DNA of 64,000 bases from Brucella rhizosphaerae (GCF_002252475.1 NZ_NNRK01000034.1:372001-436000); one strand, 5' to 3'; numbered from the stretch's first letter, positions 20,795 through 30,674 are shown. Notes: generated by a model not told the origin, from the letters alone. Program-made: numbers and translations.

Positions 20795-21643
20795 ATGTCA
20801 GTAAAGACGAGTTCCCTGCTTGGCGCATATCTGAAAGACCGCCGCGCACGGCTTGATCCCATCGCTTTGGGTTTTGCCGGTGGTCGCCGCCGCACGCCCG
20901 GATTGCGGCGTGAGGAAGTGGCGCAGCGCTCAAACATCAGCCCAACATGGTATACGTGGCTGGAGCAGGGGCGGGGTGGCGCACCCTCGGCGGATGTCCT
21001 TAACCGGATAGCAGCCGGGCTGATGATGACTGAACCGGAACGCGAACATTTGTTCATGCTTGCCTTCGGTCATCCTCCCGAAGTGCGTTACAAACGGCCG
21101 ACAGAAATTACCCCTCGGCTACAACGCCTGATCGATGCAATGGAGACCAGTCCAGCGATCATCAAGACAGCCACATGGGATGTTGTGGCGTGGAACCGAG
21201 CCGCCGCAATTGTGCTGACGGATTACAGCATTCTCCCGCCCGAAGATCGTAACATTCTCAAACGGATATTCAGCAATTCGGGCGTCAGGGCGGCGCAGGA
21301 TGGCTGGGGCGAGATGGCGCGCTTCGTGGTGGGTGCATTTCGTGCCGATGCTACGCGTGCCGGAGCTGCATCGCAGGTTTACGAACTGGTCGAGGAACTG
21401 TGCCAGCAAAGTGCGGAATTTGCGGCTCTGTGGCGCGATAATGATATCGGCGTTTACAGCGAAGGAACCAAACGACTTTTGCATCCGAAGCTCGGTCGCA
21501 TTGAGCTTGAATATTCGGGATTTGCGGTCGACGGGCGACCCGACCTTGGCATGATTGTCTATAATCCTGTGTTGCCTGAGGATGCCGAAAGAATACGGCG
21601 AATGGTCTTAGAAAGCACTCAAAGCGCAGTCTCAAAAACCTGA
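20795..21643 (+). CDS. helix-turn-helix transcriptional regulator, MmyB-like
   Basis: A protein of about 282 residues. The N-terminal XRE-type helix-turn-helix includes GRRRTPGLRREEVAQRSNIS and TWYTWLEQGRG, the hallmark of the MmyB-like subgroup. The C-terminal two thirds form the MmyB ligand-binding PAS-like domain (SPAIIKTATWDVVAWNRAAA, then the conserved HPKLGRIELEY). Many relatives control a divergent oxidoreductase and respond to small hydrophobic ligands. An in-frame ATG at 20777 lies directly on the direct repeat and has no ribosome site; 20795, with AGG upstream, is preferred. Probably regulates the divergent SDR gene and itself. Confidence 0.9.
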   Translation: MSVKTSSLLGAYLKDRRARLDPIALGFAGGRRRTPGLRREEVAQRSNISPTWYTWLEQGRGGAPSADVLNRIAAGLMMTEPEREHLFMLAFGHPPEVRYKRPTEITPRLQRLIDAMETSPAIIKTATWDVVAWNRAAAIVLTDYSILPPEDRNILKRIFSNSGVRAAQDGWGEMARFVVGAFRADATRAGAASQVYELVEELCQQSAEFAALWRDNDIGVYSEGTKRLLHPKLGRIELEYSGFAVDGRPDLGMIVYNPVLPEDAERIRRMVLESTQSAVSKT

Positions 21644-21878
21644 AGCGCCATGCAGTCGATGGTTGGATTTATTAAAGTAAATAAATGTACAATTTTAATC
21701 AATTTTCTGTAATTTAGATGTGAACTTTGTAATTACTTAAGTATAGATTATGCTAATATAAGTCATACATTTACCATTATTGAAGTCGTTATTTGAATTG
21801 CACCCTATGTTGTTATATCGTGCATTGTGTTTGATAATTGATGCGTCTCTATTTGCTCTGTATTTTGGAGAATTTGTG

Positions 21879-22646
21879 ATGTCTTTATTTAAGAATGTGC
21901 TTAATAAAAACCGTATCGCTGGCATGGCAATTGTGGCCGCTGCGCTATTCACTCCGGCAATTGCTTCCGCGGCTACGGCCTATATATCTGCTTCAGTCAA
22001 TGTACGCTCAGGACCGGGTGCAAATTACGGACGGCTTGCAACACTTCCTGCAGGCGTGGCCGTCAATGCCGGGTCCTGCCGCAGCGGCTGGTGCCAGATC
22101 TATAACGGCAACAGCGTTGGTTTCGTCTCGGCACGTTATGTCCGGTTTGGCTCGTATAATGGCGCTTACGCTGCCCCATCCAACACAACCGTTATTGTCA
22201 GCAATGATGGTTACGATAATGGTTGGGCACCCGGCTTCGGACTTGGCCTCGGTTTAGGCTGGGCCACAAGTGGCGGCTGGGGACCTGGCTGGGGTGGTCC
22301 GGGTTGGCGCGGTGGTCCGAACTACGTCAACGGCTGTATCGGTCGTAACTGCCAGTCCAATCGCGGCGGTGGGCGTAATGGCTGGAACCCGCGTTGGGGT
22401 CATGGCCCGCAATGGGGACATGGTCCGCAGTGGGGCGGCAGAGGATGGCCGAACGGGCGCGGTCGTGGAAACTGGGGCCCCGGTCCTGTGATAGGGCCAC
22501 GCTTTACTTCTGGGCCGGGACACTTCGGCGAAGGTAATCGCCCATTATTCGGCAATCGTGGTTTTGGCGGTGGCTTTGGTGGCGGCGGCTTCGGTGGCGG
22601 AGGCATGCATTTTGGAAACATGCGGCCGATGCATGCCGGACGTTAG
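21879..22646 (+). CDS. secreted SH3-domain protein with Gly/Trp-rich tail
   Basis: A 255-residue exported protein. A signal peptide (about residues 1-32, ending IASAATA) is followed by a bacterial SH3 domain (residues about 33-90; SVNVRSGPGANYGRLATLPAG, then GWCQIYNG and GFVSARYVRF), usually a cell-wall binding module. The rest is low-complexity, rich in Gly, Trp, Pro, Asn and Arg, with tandem WGHGPQ units and GFGGGGFGGG at the end. The start at 21879 follows TTGGAG by eight bases. The upstream 200 bases are strikingly A+T-rich. A candidate small RNA follows. Confidence 0.85.
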   Translation: MSLFKNVLNKNRIAGMAIVAAALFTPAIASAATAYISASVNVRSGPGANYGRLATLPAGVAVNAGSCRSGWCQIYNGNSVGFVSARYVRFGSYNGAYAAPSNTTVIVSNDGYDNGWAPGFGLGLGLGWATSGGWGPGWGGPGWRGGPNYVNGCIGRNCQSNRGGGRNGWNPRWGHGPQWGHGPQWGGRGWPNGRGRGNWGPGPVIGPRFTSGPGHFGEGNRPLFGNRGFGGGFGGGGFGGGGMHFGNMRPMHAGR

Positions 22647-22668
22647 GAATATTACTTAGATCACTCGA

Positions 22669-22752
22669 TATCAGGTCGTTATCCTCCCCTCCTGATGACC
22701 TGATTCGCGGCTCGCTGGACTCCCCTCCCTCCAGCGGGCCGCACTCATTTTG
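22669..22752 (+). ncRNA. candidate 'cuckoo'-type small RNA, second copy
   Basis: Two hairpins with pyrimidine loops stand in tandem. First, ATCAGGTC (22670-22677) pairs with GACCTGAT (22697-22704), loop containing CCTCCCCTCC. Second, a 13-base stem GCGGCTCGCTGGA (22707-22719) with TCCAGCGGGCCGC (22730-22742), loop CTCCCCTCCC, followed by ACTCATTTTG. The tail TCATTTTG also ends the structure at 19697-19787, and both lie directly downstream of a coding sequence, supporting one family. It may be processed from the 3' region of the SH3 gene message or have its own promoter. Confidence 0.62.
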
Positions 22753-22784
22753 CGATGTTAGCGTTCTCATTATTAAGTCTTCCA

Positions 22785-22812
22785 ATATTAACTCTCCCGA
22801 TATTAACTCTCC
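22785..22812. repeat. tandem direct repeat upstream of tamA
   Basis: ATATTAACTCTCC occurs at 22785-22797 and again at 22800-22812 (period 15). The rest of the gap up to tamA (to 23067) shows no gene; it presumably contains the tamAB promoter. Confidence 0.6.
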
Positions 22813-23067
22813 ATTGACTCAATCTATTCAGAATAGGGAATAGTTGACCTTTGGGCTTTTGGAAGCGTTCTGAGATTCTAATCTGACCGTCGCGTATGTT
22901 CGGTTTTCCTTAGATAAAGTCTCGTCCGGGCCTGAAATGTCATAACGCTTTTGGGTTGAAGCTTGGCCTTCCCACTACTCTATGTTAATCCCTGAATCGT
23001 CCTGGGATTGGGGGAGGACGAGGTGCTACCCAAGCGGTCGTGAAATAGAAACCGGACAGTAACGTGT

Positions 23068-25035
23068 ATGACTTGGAGTAACAGGACGATACAGGGAAGA
23101 AGCCTCGTTGTGCTCGCGTTGGCGGTGCAATTTGCTTCGATGACGGTGTCGCCTGCATTGGCGTTCGAGATCTTTGGTGTCCGCCTTTGGGGCAAGGACA
23201 AGACAGAAGACGCAGATGCGGTCATCTCCGATCCCAAGCACTATTCAGTGGAAGTAGAAGCGACAGGCAGTCGGAAGAACGCCGACGGCAGCGATGCAGA
23301 TGTGAAATCTGTTATTGAAGGCGCGTCCGGTCTGGTTTCAGACGAGGATAAGCCTGCATCGGGATCTGCTGGACTTCTTGCCAAGGCGCGCGGTGATTAC
23401 CGCCGTATTCTATCAGCGCTTTATGGTGAAGGCCGCTATGGTGGTACGATTTCCATCAAGGTTGATGGGCGTGAAGCCAATGACATCCCTGTGGACGCAG
23501 ATATTCCTGACAATGCCAAGATTGATATTTCAGTCGATCCTGGTCCTCAGTTTTTGTTCTCGCGTACAGCAATTTCCAATATCGCACCACCGCCTGTCGA
23601 CAGGAAAGACAAGGTGCCGTCTCCTGAAGAAGCAGGTTTTGCTCCGGGAAAGGTTGCCCGTTCAGGGACTATCCTGAAAGCCGAGCGTCTTGCCGTTGAA
23701 GCATGGCGCCAGCAAGGCTATGCAAAGGCCAGGGTCACCGGCGAAGATGTTGTTGCCGATCATGACGGAAACACGCTTGCAGCCGATGTATCGCTCGATC
23801 CGGGCCGCAAGGCGCATTACGGTCCGGTCAGTGTGGTGGGTACCGCACGTATGGACCCGCAATTCATCGCCTGGATGACGGGATTGAACCCCGGGCAAGA
23901 ATATGACCCGGATGACATCGAGAAGGCGAAAAAGCGTCTCGGACGCATGGAAGTCTTCCGTGCAATGAATTTTGAAGAAGCCGAGCAGATCGAACCAGAC
24001 GGCAGTCTGCCAATGACGCTCAATGTTCAGGAGCGCAAACCACGCCGTTTCGGCTTCGGTGCTGAATATTCGACGCTCGATGGTTTTGGCGTGACCGGGT
24101 ACTGGATGCATCGCAACCTGTTCGGCCGGGGCGAGCGTCTGCGCTTTGATGCCAAGATCAGCGGTGTCGGCGGATCGCAGGACAATTCGTTTAACCCTGC
24201 TAACTTCACATATATGGTCGGCACAAGCTTCACGAAGCCGGGCGTCTATACGCCGGATACGGATTTTGTTGCAGCGCTCGATGCGAAGCGTGAAGTGCTC
24301 GACGCATATACGGAAACATCGATCAACGCGAAGACCGGCTTTACGCAGATTTTCAGCGATGAGCTTTCTGGCGCGCTTTACGCCAAGGCAAGCCATGCCC
24401 GCTTTGAAGACGATTTTTTTGGAACACGTGAGTTCACGACGGGTGGGCTCGAAGGCAATCTTCTTTATGATGGCCGCAATAACAAGCCTGATCCAAGCTC
24501 AGGCGTTTATCTCGAAGGTAATATTCAGCCTTTCTACGAGTTCCAGCGTGGTAATTTTGCGACCCGGTTCACCGCTGAAGGCCGTGCTTATTACGGCTTC
24601 GGCGCGACAAACCGTGTCGTTCTTGCGGGCCGTCTGAAAGTCGGTTCCATTGTCGGTGCCGAGATTGAAGATCTTCCGCCCAACCAGCTTTTCCTTGCTG
24701 GTGGCGGTGGTTCCATCCGTGGCTATTCCTATCGTGGCGTCGGAGTGGAAACATCGACAGGCGATATCATCGGTGGCCGCTCACTGGTCGAGGCATCGGG
24801 CGAAGTACGCACACGCGTAACTGATTCTATCGGTGTGGTCGGCTTCGTTGATGCGGGCTATGTGGGCGAGCAGTCCTATCCGGATTTTTCGGAAGAAATG
24901 CGTATCGGCGCGGGCCTGGGCCTGCGCTATCTGACGGGGCTTGGACCTATCCGTCTTGATGTGGCACTTCCACTTAACCGCCGCTCGGGCGATCCGAGCT
25001 ATGCATTCTACGTAGGCATAGGACAGGCGTTTTGA
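23068..25035 (+). CDS. tamA: autotransporter assembly factor TamA (BamA-family outer-membrane protein)
   Basis: A 655-residue outer-membrane protein. It opens with a signal peptide (about residues 1-30, ending PALAF), continues with POTRA domains (about 50-290) and finishes with a 16-strand beta-barrel of the bacterial surface antigen/Omp85 type. Seen: ERKPRRFGFGAEYSTLDG at the barrel entry, LPPNQLFLAGGGGSIRGYSY (the GxxxRGY Omp85 signature) and a C-terminal aromatic FYVGIGQAF. With TamB it forms the translocation and assembly module that inserts outer-membrane proteins or moves lipid. Its stop overlaps the TTG start of tamB, indicating coupled translation. Confidence 0.94.
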   Translation: MTWSNRTIQGRSLVVLALAVQFASMTVSPALAFEIFGVRLWGKDKTEDADAVISDPKHYSVEVEATGSRKNADGSDADVKSVIEGASGLVSDEDKPASGSAGLLAKARGDYRRILSALYGEGRYGGTISIKVDGREANDIPVDADIPDNAKIDISVDPGPQFLFSRTAISNIAPPPVDRKDKVPSPEEAGFAPGKVARSGTILKAERLAVEAWRQQGYAKARVTGEDVVADHDGNTLAADVSLDPGRKAHYGPVSVVGTARMDPQFIAWMTGLNPGQEYDPDDIEKAKKRLGRMEVFRAMNFEEAEQIEPDGSLPMTLNVQERKPRRFGFGAEYSTLDGFGVTGYWMHRNLFGRGERLRFDAKISGVGGSQDNSFNPANFTYMVGTSFTKPGVYTPDTDFVAALDAKREVLDAYTETSINAKTGFTQIFSDELSGALYAKASHARFEDDFFGTREFTTGGLEGNLLYDGRNNKPDPSSGVYLEGNIQPFYEFQRGNFATRFTAEGRAYYGFGATNRVVLAGRLKVGSIVGAEIEDLPPNQLFLAGGGGSIRGYSYRGVGVETSTGDIIGGRSLVEASGEVRTRVTDSIGVVGFVDAGYVGEQSYPDFSEEMRIGAGLGLRYLTGLGPIRLDVALPLNRRSGDPSYAFYVGIGQAF

Positions 25036-28000
25036 CCAGATTTCTTGCACTCTTAGCCTTCATTCTCTTTGCCATTCCTGTGGTCGCGCAGGAGCAGGCG
25101 GAAGAAGAAAAGTCGTATTTCATTTCTTTTGTGGAGAGCAAACTTTCCGCGCCAAACCGTCGTATCCAGTTTTCGGGCTTAAGCGGTCTTCTGTCGTCTG
25201 AAGCAAGTGTCGGCGCGATCACCATTGCCGACCGCGAAGGCGTATGGCTGCGTATCGAGAATGCCAAGCTTAACTGGAGCCGCACGGCGCTGTTCACTGG
25301 CCGCCTGAGCATTCAGTCGCTGGTGGCCGAACGCATCGATATCATCCGCAAGCCATTGCCGGACAACAGCCTGCCGTCGCCGGAATCCTCAAGTTTCAGC
25401 CTCCCGGAGCTGCCACTATCCGTCAACATCGATAGTCTTGATGTGGCGAGTTTGCATTTTGGCCAGGATATTTTTGGGCTTCAGTCGGAAGTATCGCTCA
25501 ATGGCAATGTATCACTTGCCGACGGGTCGCTGAATTCGTCGTTTGACATCAAGCGACTTGATGGGCCGGGTGGCAATTTTGCGCTCAGAGCAGCCTATGC
25601 AAATGCTGACCAGAAGCTTGATCTTGATCTCAAAGTCGCAGAGCCTGCCAATGGTATCGTCGCCAACCTGCTCAATATTGATGGGCATCCGCCTGTTGAT
25701 CTCACGCTGACCGGCAAGGGAACGCTTGATGATCTCAAGATTGATTTGGCACTTGATACCAATGGCAACCGCACGCTGACAGGCGGCTTTACACTGGCAC
25801 GTCAGGCCGATGGTCGCGTCTTTGCAACCCGTGTTGATGGTCCGATTGCCGTTCTGGTACCACCGGCATTTCGCGACTTCTTTGGCGCTGAAACTGCTTT
25901 GTCTGCGAATGGTCTACTGAAAGATGGTGGCGGCTTTCGCCTTGATGACCTCGCGCTGACCACCGCTGCATTGAAGGTGAAAGCATCAGCAGAATCGGGC
26001 AGTGACGGCTTTTTGAACAAGCTGCGTGTTGACGCAAACATTCAGGATGACAGCAAGGGCCAGGTGCTTTTGCCGGTCAAGGGTGGTGAAACAACCATCA
26101 ATAATGCGTCTCTCCAGATTTCTTATGGGGATCGCCCAACCAATGACTGGACTGGAAAGCTTGCGATCTCCGGTTTCAAGAACGCGACTGTTTCCGCTTC
26201 CAGCATCGCGCTCGACATGGGCGGTGTTGCTGAAAACCTCAACGATGCAGCCAATCGCCGCGTGACTTTTGATGTTAATGGCGGCGTGAGCGGTATCAAT
26301 GCGACCGACGCGAAAGTAGCCGAGGCACTGGGCGACAAAATCGATCTGGCGATAGCAGGCGGCTGGCGTGCTGGTACCGCTGTCGATCTTGCCAAAGCAA
26401 GCATTGAAGGCAACGGGCTGAGCCTGGTGCTTCAGGGCAAGATCAACGATTTCGTTTTCAATGGCGATATTCTCGCCAAGGTCGCAAGCCTTGCGCCTTA
26501 TGGTGCGCTGGCAGATCGCAATTTGGCGGGTAGCATCGATGTGAAGGCAACTGGTACAGTCAGCCCGGTCAGCGGTGCGTTCCAGCTCGATCTTGATGGA
26601 ACCGCGCAGAATATGCGCACGGGTACAGAAGCTGTCGATAATATTCTCGATGGCAATGTCGATCTGAGCGGTGCTCTGGGCCGTAGCGCACAAGGTTTCT
26701 CTGCGCGCAATTTCCGGATCGGCAATGAGCTGAGCGAAATCACCGCCAACGGCTCTTTCGCATCCGACAAGGCCGATTTCGATTTTGGCGTCATGCTGTC
26801 TGACCTCAAGCTTCTGTCTGACAAAGCTTCCGGTCGCATGACGATCAAAGGCAGCGCACGTGGCGAGGACAAACTGATTGCACTGGCACTGCGCGCCGAT
26901 GCTCCACAGGGTACGCTTGCCGACCGCAAACTCGCCGAAGGCTCTCTTGATTTCAACGCGCTTCTGGATGGTAATGCCACGACTGGCGCTTCTCTTTCCG
27001 GCAAGCTCGCAGGCGGTGCATTTCTCAATGGAGAACGCGTCGATCTCGGCACGCTGATCGATATCGTTAATGACGAGAAGCGGCTCACCAACCTTATTTT
27101 CAATGCCGGTGGTGCGCATCTGTCGGGCAATATCACCCAGAATGCAAAGGGCCTTCTGGCTGGTCAGCTCAATGTCGATGCGCCGGATATTTCGACGGCG
27201 GCAGCCCTTTTCCTTGCAGATGCGACCGGTGCGGCCAATGCCGACATCACGCTTGATGCGAATGGCGAGCGCCAGAATGCGACCGTCAATGCCAAGGCCA
27301 GCGGTCTGAAGATCAATGGCAACCATATTGCTTCAGCCGATATCGCGCTGACAGCGCAGGATCTGTTCGGTGTGCCGGTTGTCGATGGTACAGCGGGTGC
27401 GCGCGATATTCTTGTTGGCACGTTCGGCATCGACAATTTCGACGCAAAAGCCAATGCAATCGGCACGAAGACTGATTTCACTGCCAGCACCAAACTCAAG
27501 ATCGGTACAGTTGCAAATGCTGCCGGTTCACTTGAACCCAAGGACGGTGGCTTTGAACTGGGGCTGGTATCCGCCGATGTGAAGCAGGGTACACTTGCAG
27601 CGACGCTCGCTGCACCAGCAACCATTGCCATGAAGGGCAGCGACATCTCGTTTGGCGATATCATCGTCAACACGGGTGAGGGACAGGTCAAGGTCAATGG
27701 CGCAATCGGAGAGCGTCTTGATCTTTCGGTCGCACTTTCCAATCTGCCGCTCGCGCTCGCCAATACGTTCAAGCCAGAGCTTGGCCTTGGCGGCACGCTC
27801 AATGGTACAGCGCGCGTCACAGGCACGCGCGAAAAGCCCGATGCGACTTTTGATATTTCAGCGCGCGGTGTGACGGCGACTGAATTGAAAAGCCAGGGCA
27901 TTGAGCCACTCAATGCGGATGCAAAGGGCAGCTCTGACAATAATCGCCTTAACGTGGACGCACATGTTACTGGCGGTGGCGGCATTGATGTGACTGCCAA

Positions 28001-29654
28001 GGGCGGCGTGCCGCTCGGACAGGGTGATATGGCGGTTGATATCAATCTCGCCAATCTGCCACTGACGGCTCTTAATGGAGCGGTGAAGGGACAGGACCTT
28101 GCCGGCAATGTGACAGGCACGGCGCGTGTTACAGGTCCGCTCACCAATCCAGCCGCAAGCTTTGATCTGCGTGGCACAGGATTGGCGGCAAAGCCTCTGC
28201 GCGACAATGGTCTGGCACCTTTAAGCCTGCAGGCTGCGGGAAATTATGCAGCTAAGGCTGTCGATATTTCCTCACTGACTGTCGACGGCCCGCAGGGCCT
28301 CAATGTGACCGCCAATGGCAAGGTGCCATTCTCCGGACAGGGGCTTGGCGTGAATGTCTCCGGCAGTCTGCCTTTGGCGCTTGCCAACCGGTTCCTTGCG
28401 GATCGTGGTGCGCAGGCTAGTGGTACGCTGTCGCTTACAGCAAGCGTTTCAGGTGGCTTCGACAAGCCGCAGCTTCGTGGCATGTTCTCAACGTCGGGCG
28501 CGCAGTTTATCGATCCTGAAACCAATGTGCGCCTCAACAATATCAATATCATGGGTGCCATGGAGGGGGAAACTATCACCCTGCGTCAGGTCAATGCCGC
28601 TTTTGGCAGCGGTGGTGCAATTTCGGCGACCGGTACCATTTCGACCAATGCGGCCGCCAATTTTCCTGCCAATATAGACATCAAGCTTGATCGCGCCCGC
28701 TATGCAGATGGCAAACTGGTTGTTGCTACCGTCAATGGCGGTATCTCGATAACTGGTCCGCTGATGCGCGATCCGTTGATTTCGGGCCGTATTGATGTGG
28801 ATCGCGCTGAGATTACTGTGCCCGAAAATCTTGGCGGTGGCGCAGCTTACGTTCCTGTTCGCCATATCAATACACCAAAGAATGTTCAGGCAACGCTTGA
28901 TCGTGCCAAAGTTGAAACGCGTCGCAGCAAGGTGCCAACACCCACAGCACGACCAACAATGCCGCGTCTTGATGTTATTGTGAGCGCGCCAAACCAGATT
29001 TTTGTGCGCGGTCGTGGCCTCGATACAGAATTGGGTGGACGCGTTCGTCTGACTGGACCTGTGACGGATATCAAGCCAGTGGGTTCGTTCGACCTGATCC
29101 GCGGTCGCATCGGCATCCTTGGCCAGCGCATCACCTTCGATGAAGGCCAAGTAACGCTGGTGGGTGATCTTAATCCGCAGATCAACTTCGTTGCGCGCAG
29201 TGAAGGTGACGATATCACCGCAATTGTCACCGTTACCGGCACTGTCGATAATCTCAATATCGTCTTCTCATCCTCGCCGGAATTGCCGCAGGATGAAGTC
29301 CTCGCACATCTGATCTTCAAGCGCTCGATTGGTGAATTGTCGGCCTTCCAGATCGCGCAGCTCGCGGCCGCCGCAGCCGAACTTGCCGGTGGCTCCAACA
29401 ATTCGCTGATGGGGAAATTGCGTCAGGGAACGGGCTTGGATGATATCGATGTTGTGACGGACAGTCAGGGTCAGACTGCTGTGCGCGCCGGTCGCTACAT
29501 TCGTGATAACATTTATCTGGGTGTTGAAGCAGGTTCTGGCGGTTCAACCAAAGGCACCGTCAATCTCGATATTTCCCGCAACCTCAAGGTTAAGGGTGCT
29601 CTGGGATCGGAAGGCGATTCCAGTGGCGGTATTTTCTACGAAAAAGACTATTGA
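25032..29654 (+). CDS. tamB: translocation and assembly module inner-membrane component TamB
   Basis: A 1540-residue AsmA-like protein. An N-terminal hydrophobic segment (residues about 3-19) anchors it in the inner membrane; a long repetitive beta-helical body spans the periplasm and ends in the TamB (DUF490) domain, with VSAPNQIFVRGRGLDTELGG, GRIGILGQRITFDEGQV, SSSPELPQDEVLAHLIFKRS and a terminal beta-rich segment. Length fits large TamB proteins. It starts with the rare TTG (25032-25034), sharing bases with the tamA stop (TTGA); the protein aligns from the hydrophobic anchor. It partners TamA; a long groove conducting phospholipids or helping barrel insertion is the proposed role. Confidence 0.95.
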   Translation: MTRFLALLAFILFAIPVVAQEQAEEEKSYFISFVESKLSAPNRRIQFSGLSGLLSSEASVGAITIADREGVWLRIENAKLNWSRTALFTGRLSIQSLVAERIDIIRKPLPDNSLPSPESSSFSLPELPLSVNIDSLDVASLHFGQDIFGLQSEVSLNGNVSLADGSLNSSFDIKRLDGPGGNFALRAAYANADQKLDLDLKVAEPANGIVANLLNIDGHPPVDLTLTGKGTLDDLKIDLALDTNGNRTLTGGFTLARQADGRVFATRVDGPIAVLVPPAFRDFFGAETALSANGLLKDGGGFRLDDLALTTAALKVKASAESGSDGFLNKLRVDANIQDDSKGQVLLPVKGGETTINNASLQISYGDRPTNDWTGKLAISGFKNATVSASSIALDMGGVAENLNDAANRRVTFDVNGGVSGINATDAKVAEALGDKIDLAIAGGWRAGTAVDLAKASIEGNGLSLVLQGKINDFVFNGDILAKVASLAPYGALADRNLAGSIDVKATGTVSPVSGAFQLDLDGTAQNMRTGTEAVDNILDGNVDLSGALGRSAQGFSARNFRIGNELSEITANGSFASDKADFDFGVMLSDLKLLSDKASGRMTIKGSARGEDKLIALALRADAPQGTLADRKLAEGSLDFNALLDGNATTGASLSGKLAGGAFLNGERVDLGTLIDIVNDEKRLTNLIFNAGGAHLSGNITQNAKGLLAGQLNVDAPDISTAAALFLADATGAANADITLDANGERQNATVNAKASGLKINGNHIASADIALTAQDLFGVPVVDGTAGARDILVGTFGIDNFDAKANAIGTKTDFTASTKLKIGTVANAAGSLEPKDGGFELGLVSADVKQGTLAATLAAPATIAMKGSDISFGDIIVNTGEGQVKVNGAIGERLDLSVALSNLPLALANTFKPELGLGGTLNGTARVTGTREKPDATFDISARGVTATELKSQGIEPLNADAKGSSDNNRLNVDAHVTGGGGIDVTAKGGVPLGQGDMAVDINLANLPLTALNGAVKGQDLAGNVTGTARVTGPLTNPAASFDLRGTGLAAKPLRDNGLAPLSLQAAGNYAAKAVDISSLTVDGPQGLNVTANGKVPFSGQGLGVNVSGSLPLALANRFLADRGAQASGTLSLTASVSGGFDKPQLRGMFSTSGAQFIDPETNVRLNNINIMGAMEGETITLRQVNAAFGSGGAISATGTISTNAAANFPANIDIKLDRARYADGKLVVATVNGGISITGPLMRDPLISGRIDVDRAEITVPENLGGGAAYVPVRHINTPKNVQATLDRAKVETRRSKVPTPTARPTMPRLDVIVSAPNQIFVRGRGLDTELGGRVRLTGPVTDIKPVGSFDLIRGRIGILGQRITFDEGQVTLVGDLNPQINFVARSEGDDITAIVTVTGTVDNLNIVFSSSPELPQDEVLAHLIFKRSIGELSAFQIAQLAAAAAELAGGSNNSLMGKLRQGTGLDDIDVVTDSQGQTAVRAGRYIRDNIYLGVEAGSGGSTKGTVNLDISRNLKVKGALGSEGDSSGGIFYEKDY

Positions 29655-29675
29655 TCGATCAGCAGAGCTTGATCA

Positions 29676-29706
29676 GAAGGCCGGGCATATGTCCGGCCTT
29701 TCTTTA
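29676..29706 (+). terminator. terminator of tamAB
   Basis: AAGGCCGG and CCGGCCTT pair around GCATATGT and are followed by TCTTTAT. It lies 22 bases after the tamB stop. Confidence 0.85.
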
Positions 29707-29834
29707 TGGATTTAGCGGTAACCATTTTTCTTAACGTTTACGCGAAGTGTTTAACGCTTCCTCAACCATAAGGACGCAAATTGTCGGAACGATAAGAAGG
29801 CACTTTGCCAATTGTTTCGAGTTGGGCGATTTGT

Positions 29835-30560
29835 ATGTCTAAATTGAATGAGAAATTAAGCCGCCGTCATTTTCTGCTCGGCACAGGTGCTGCCTTGCTG
29901 GGTGGTGTTGCGGGCTGCTCGCAAACGATGGACATGTCTGCATTCCAGATGAACATCGATCCGATGTCTACTGGCGGTATTACGCCCATGCGCCCGCAAA
30001 TCAGCGTGGACAAGGCGATCACTACACCTGACGTGATGTATGCGGCGGTGCAGGAAGGCCAATATGCGCTTCCAGCGATCCCTTACAGCAAAGTGCCGAA
30101 AGAGTTCCGACGCCAGATCGTGCCGGATCCGACAGGCGAAGCGCCGGGAACAATTGTGGTCAGCACCAAGGATCATTTCCTTTACTATGTGCTGCCGGGT
30201 GGCGAGGCGCTGCGCTATGGCGTGGGCATCGGCAAGGCCGGTTTCGAATGGCAGGGCCGTGCCAATGTGCAATACAAGAAGCAGTGGCCGCGCTGGACAC
30301 CACCGCCGGAAATGATCCAGCGCAGACCAGATCTTGAAAAATACCGCAATGGTCAGGAGCCGGGTCCGCAAAATCCCCTCGGCGCGCGCGCACTTTATAT
30401 CTTCCAGAATGGTAGTGACACTGGCTACCGTATCCATGGATCGCCTGAATGGTGGTCGATTGGTCAGTCGATGTCGTCGGGCTGTATTCGCCTTATGAAT
30501 CAGGACATCATCGATCTCTATAATCGCGTTCAGGGAAAGGCACCTATCATCGTTGGATGA
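29835..30560 (+). CDS. L,D-transpeptidase (YkuD domain), probable lipoprotein
   Basis: A 241-residue exported enzyme that cross-links peptidoglycan or attaches proteins to it. The N-terminus has a twin-arginine-like SRRHFLLGTG and a lipobox GVAGC, suggesting a Tat-exported lipoprotein. The YkuD domain contains IVVSTKDHFLYYVLPGGEAL, RIHGSPEWWSIGQSMSSGC and the catalytic Cys217 in SSGCIRL. The start at 29835 puts the twin arginine close to the N-terminus; an upstream TTG is less likely. The region before it has TTAACG-type motifs but no clear operator. Monocistronic. Confidence 0.9.
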   Translation: MSKLNEKLSRRHFLLGTGAALLGGVAGCSQTMDMSAFQMNIDPMSTGGITPMRPQISVDKAITTPDVMYAAVQEGQYALPAIPYSKVPKEFRRQIVPDPTGEAPGTIVVSTKDHFLYYVLPGGEALRYGVGIGKAGFEWQGRANVQYKKQWPRWTPPPEMIQRRPDLEKYRNGQEPGPQNPLGARALYIFQNGSDTGYRIHGSPEWWSIGQSMSSGCIRLMNQDIIDLYNRVQGKAPIIVG

Positions 30561-30585
30561 TCGGTGTTTCATCACGCTAAAGAAT

Positions 30586-30620
30586 TAGAGCGCGTGCATT
30601 CGGGAAATGCACGCGCTCCA
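30586..30620. repeat. TTAGAGCG-family palindromic repeat, copy 3
   Basis: TTAGAGCGCGTGCATT pairs with AATGCACGCGCTCC over a 13-base perfect stem around CGGGA. It lies between the L,D-transpeptidase gene and a convergent small gene and may serve as a terminator for either. Confidence 0.8.
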
Positions 30621-30674
30621 AAGTTTTCCGGGCTGACTGGAGGTCATTTCTCCGGCTATCAGATCGATGTCCGA

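Noticed and set aside
29700-29834. TTAACC/TTAACG half-sites before the L,D-transpeptidase as a CtrA box
   Set aside because: The spacing between the TTAA halves is not the seven bases of the CtrA motif.
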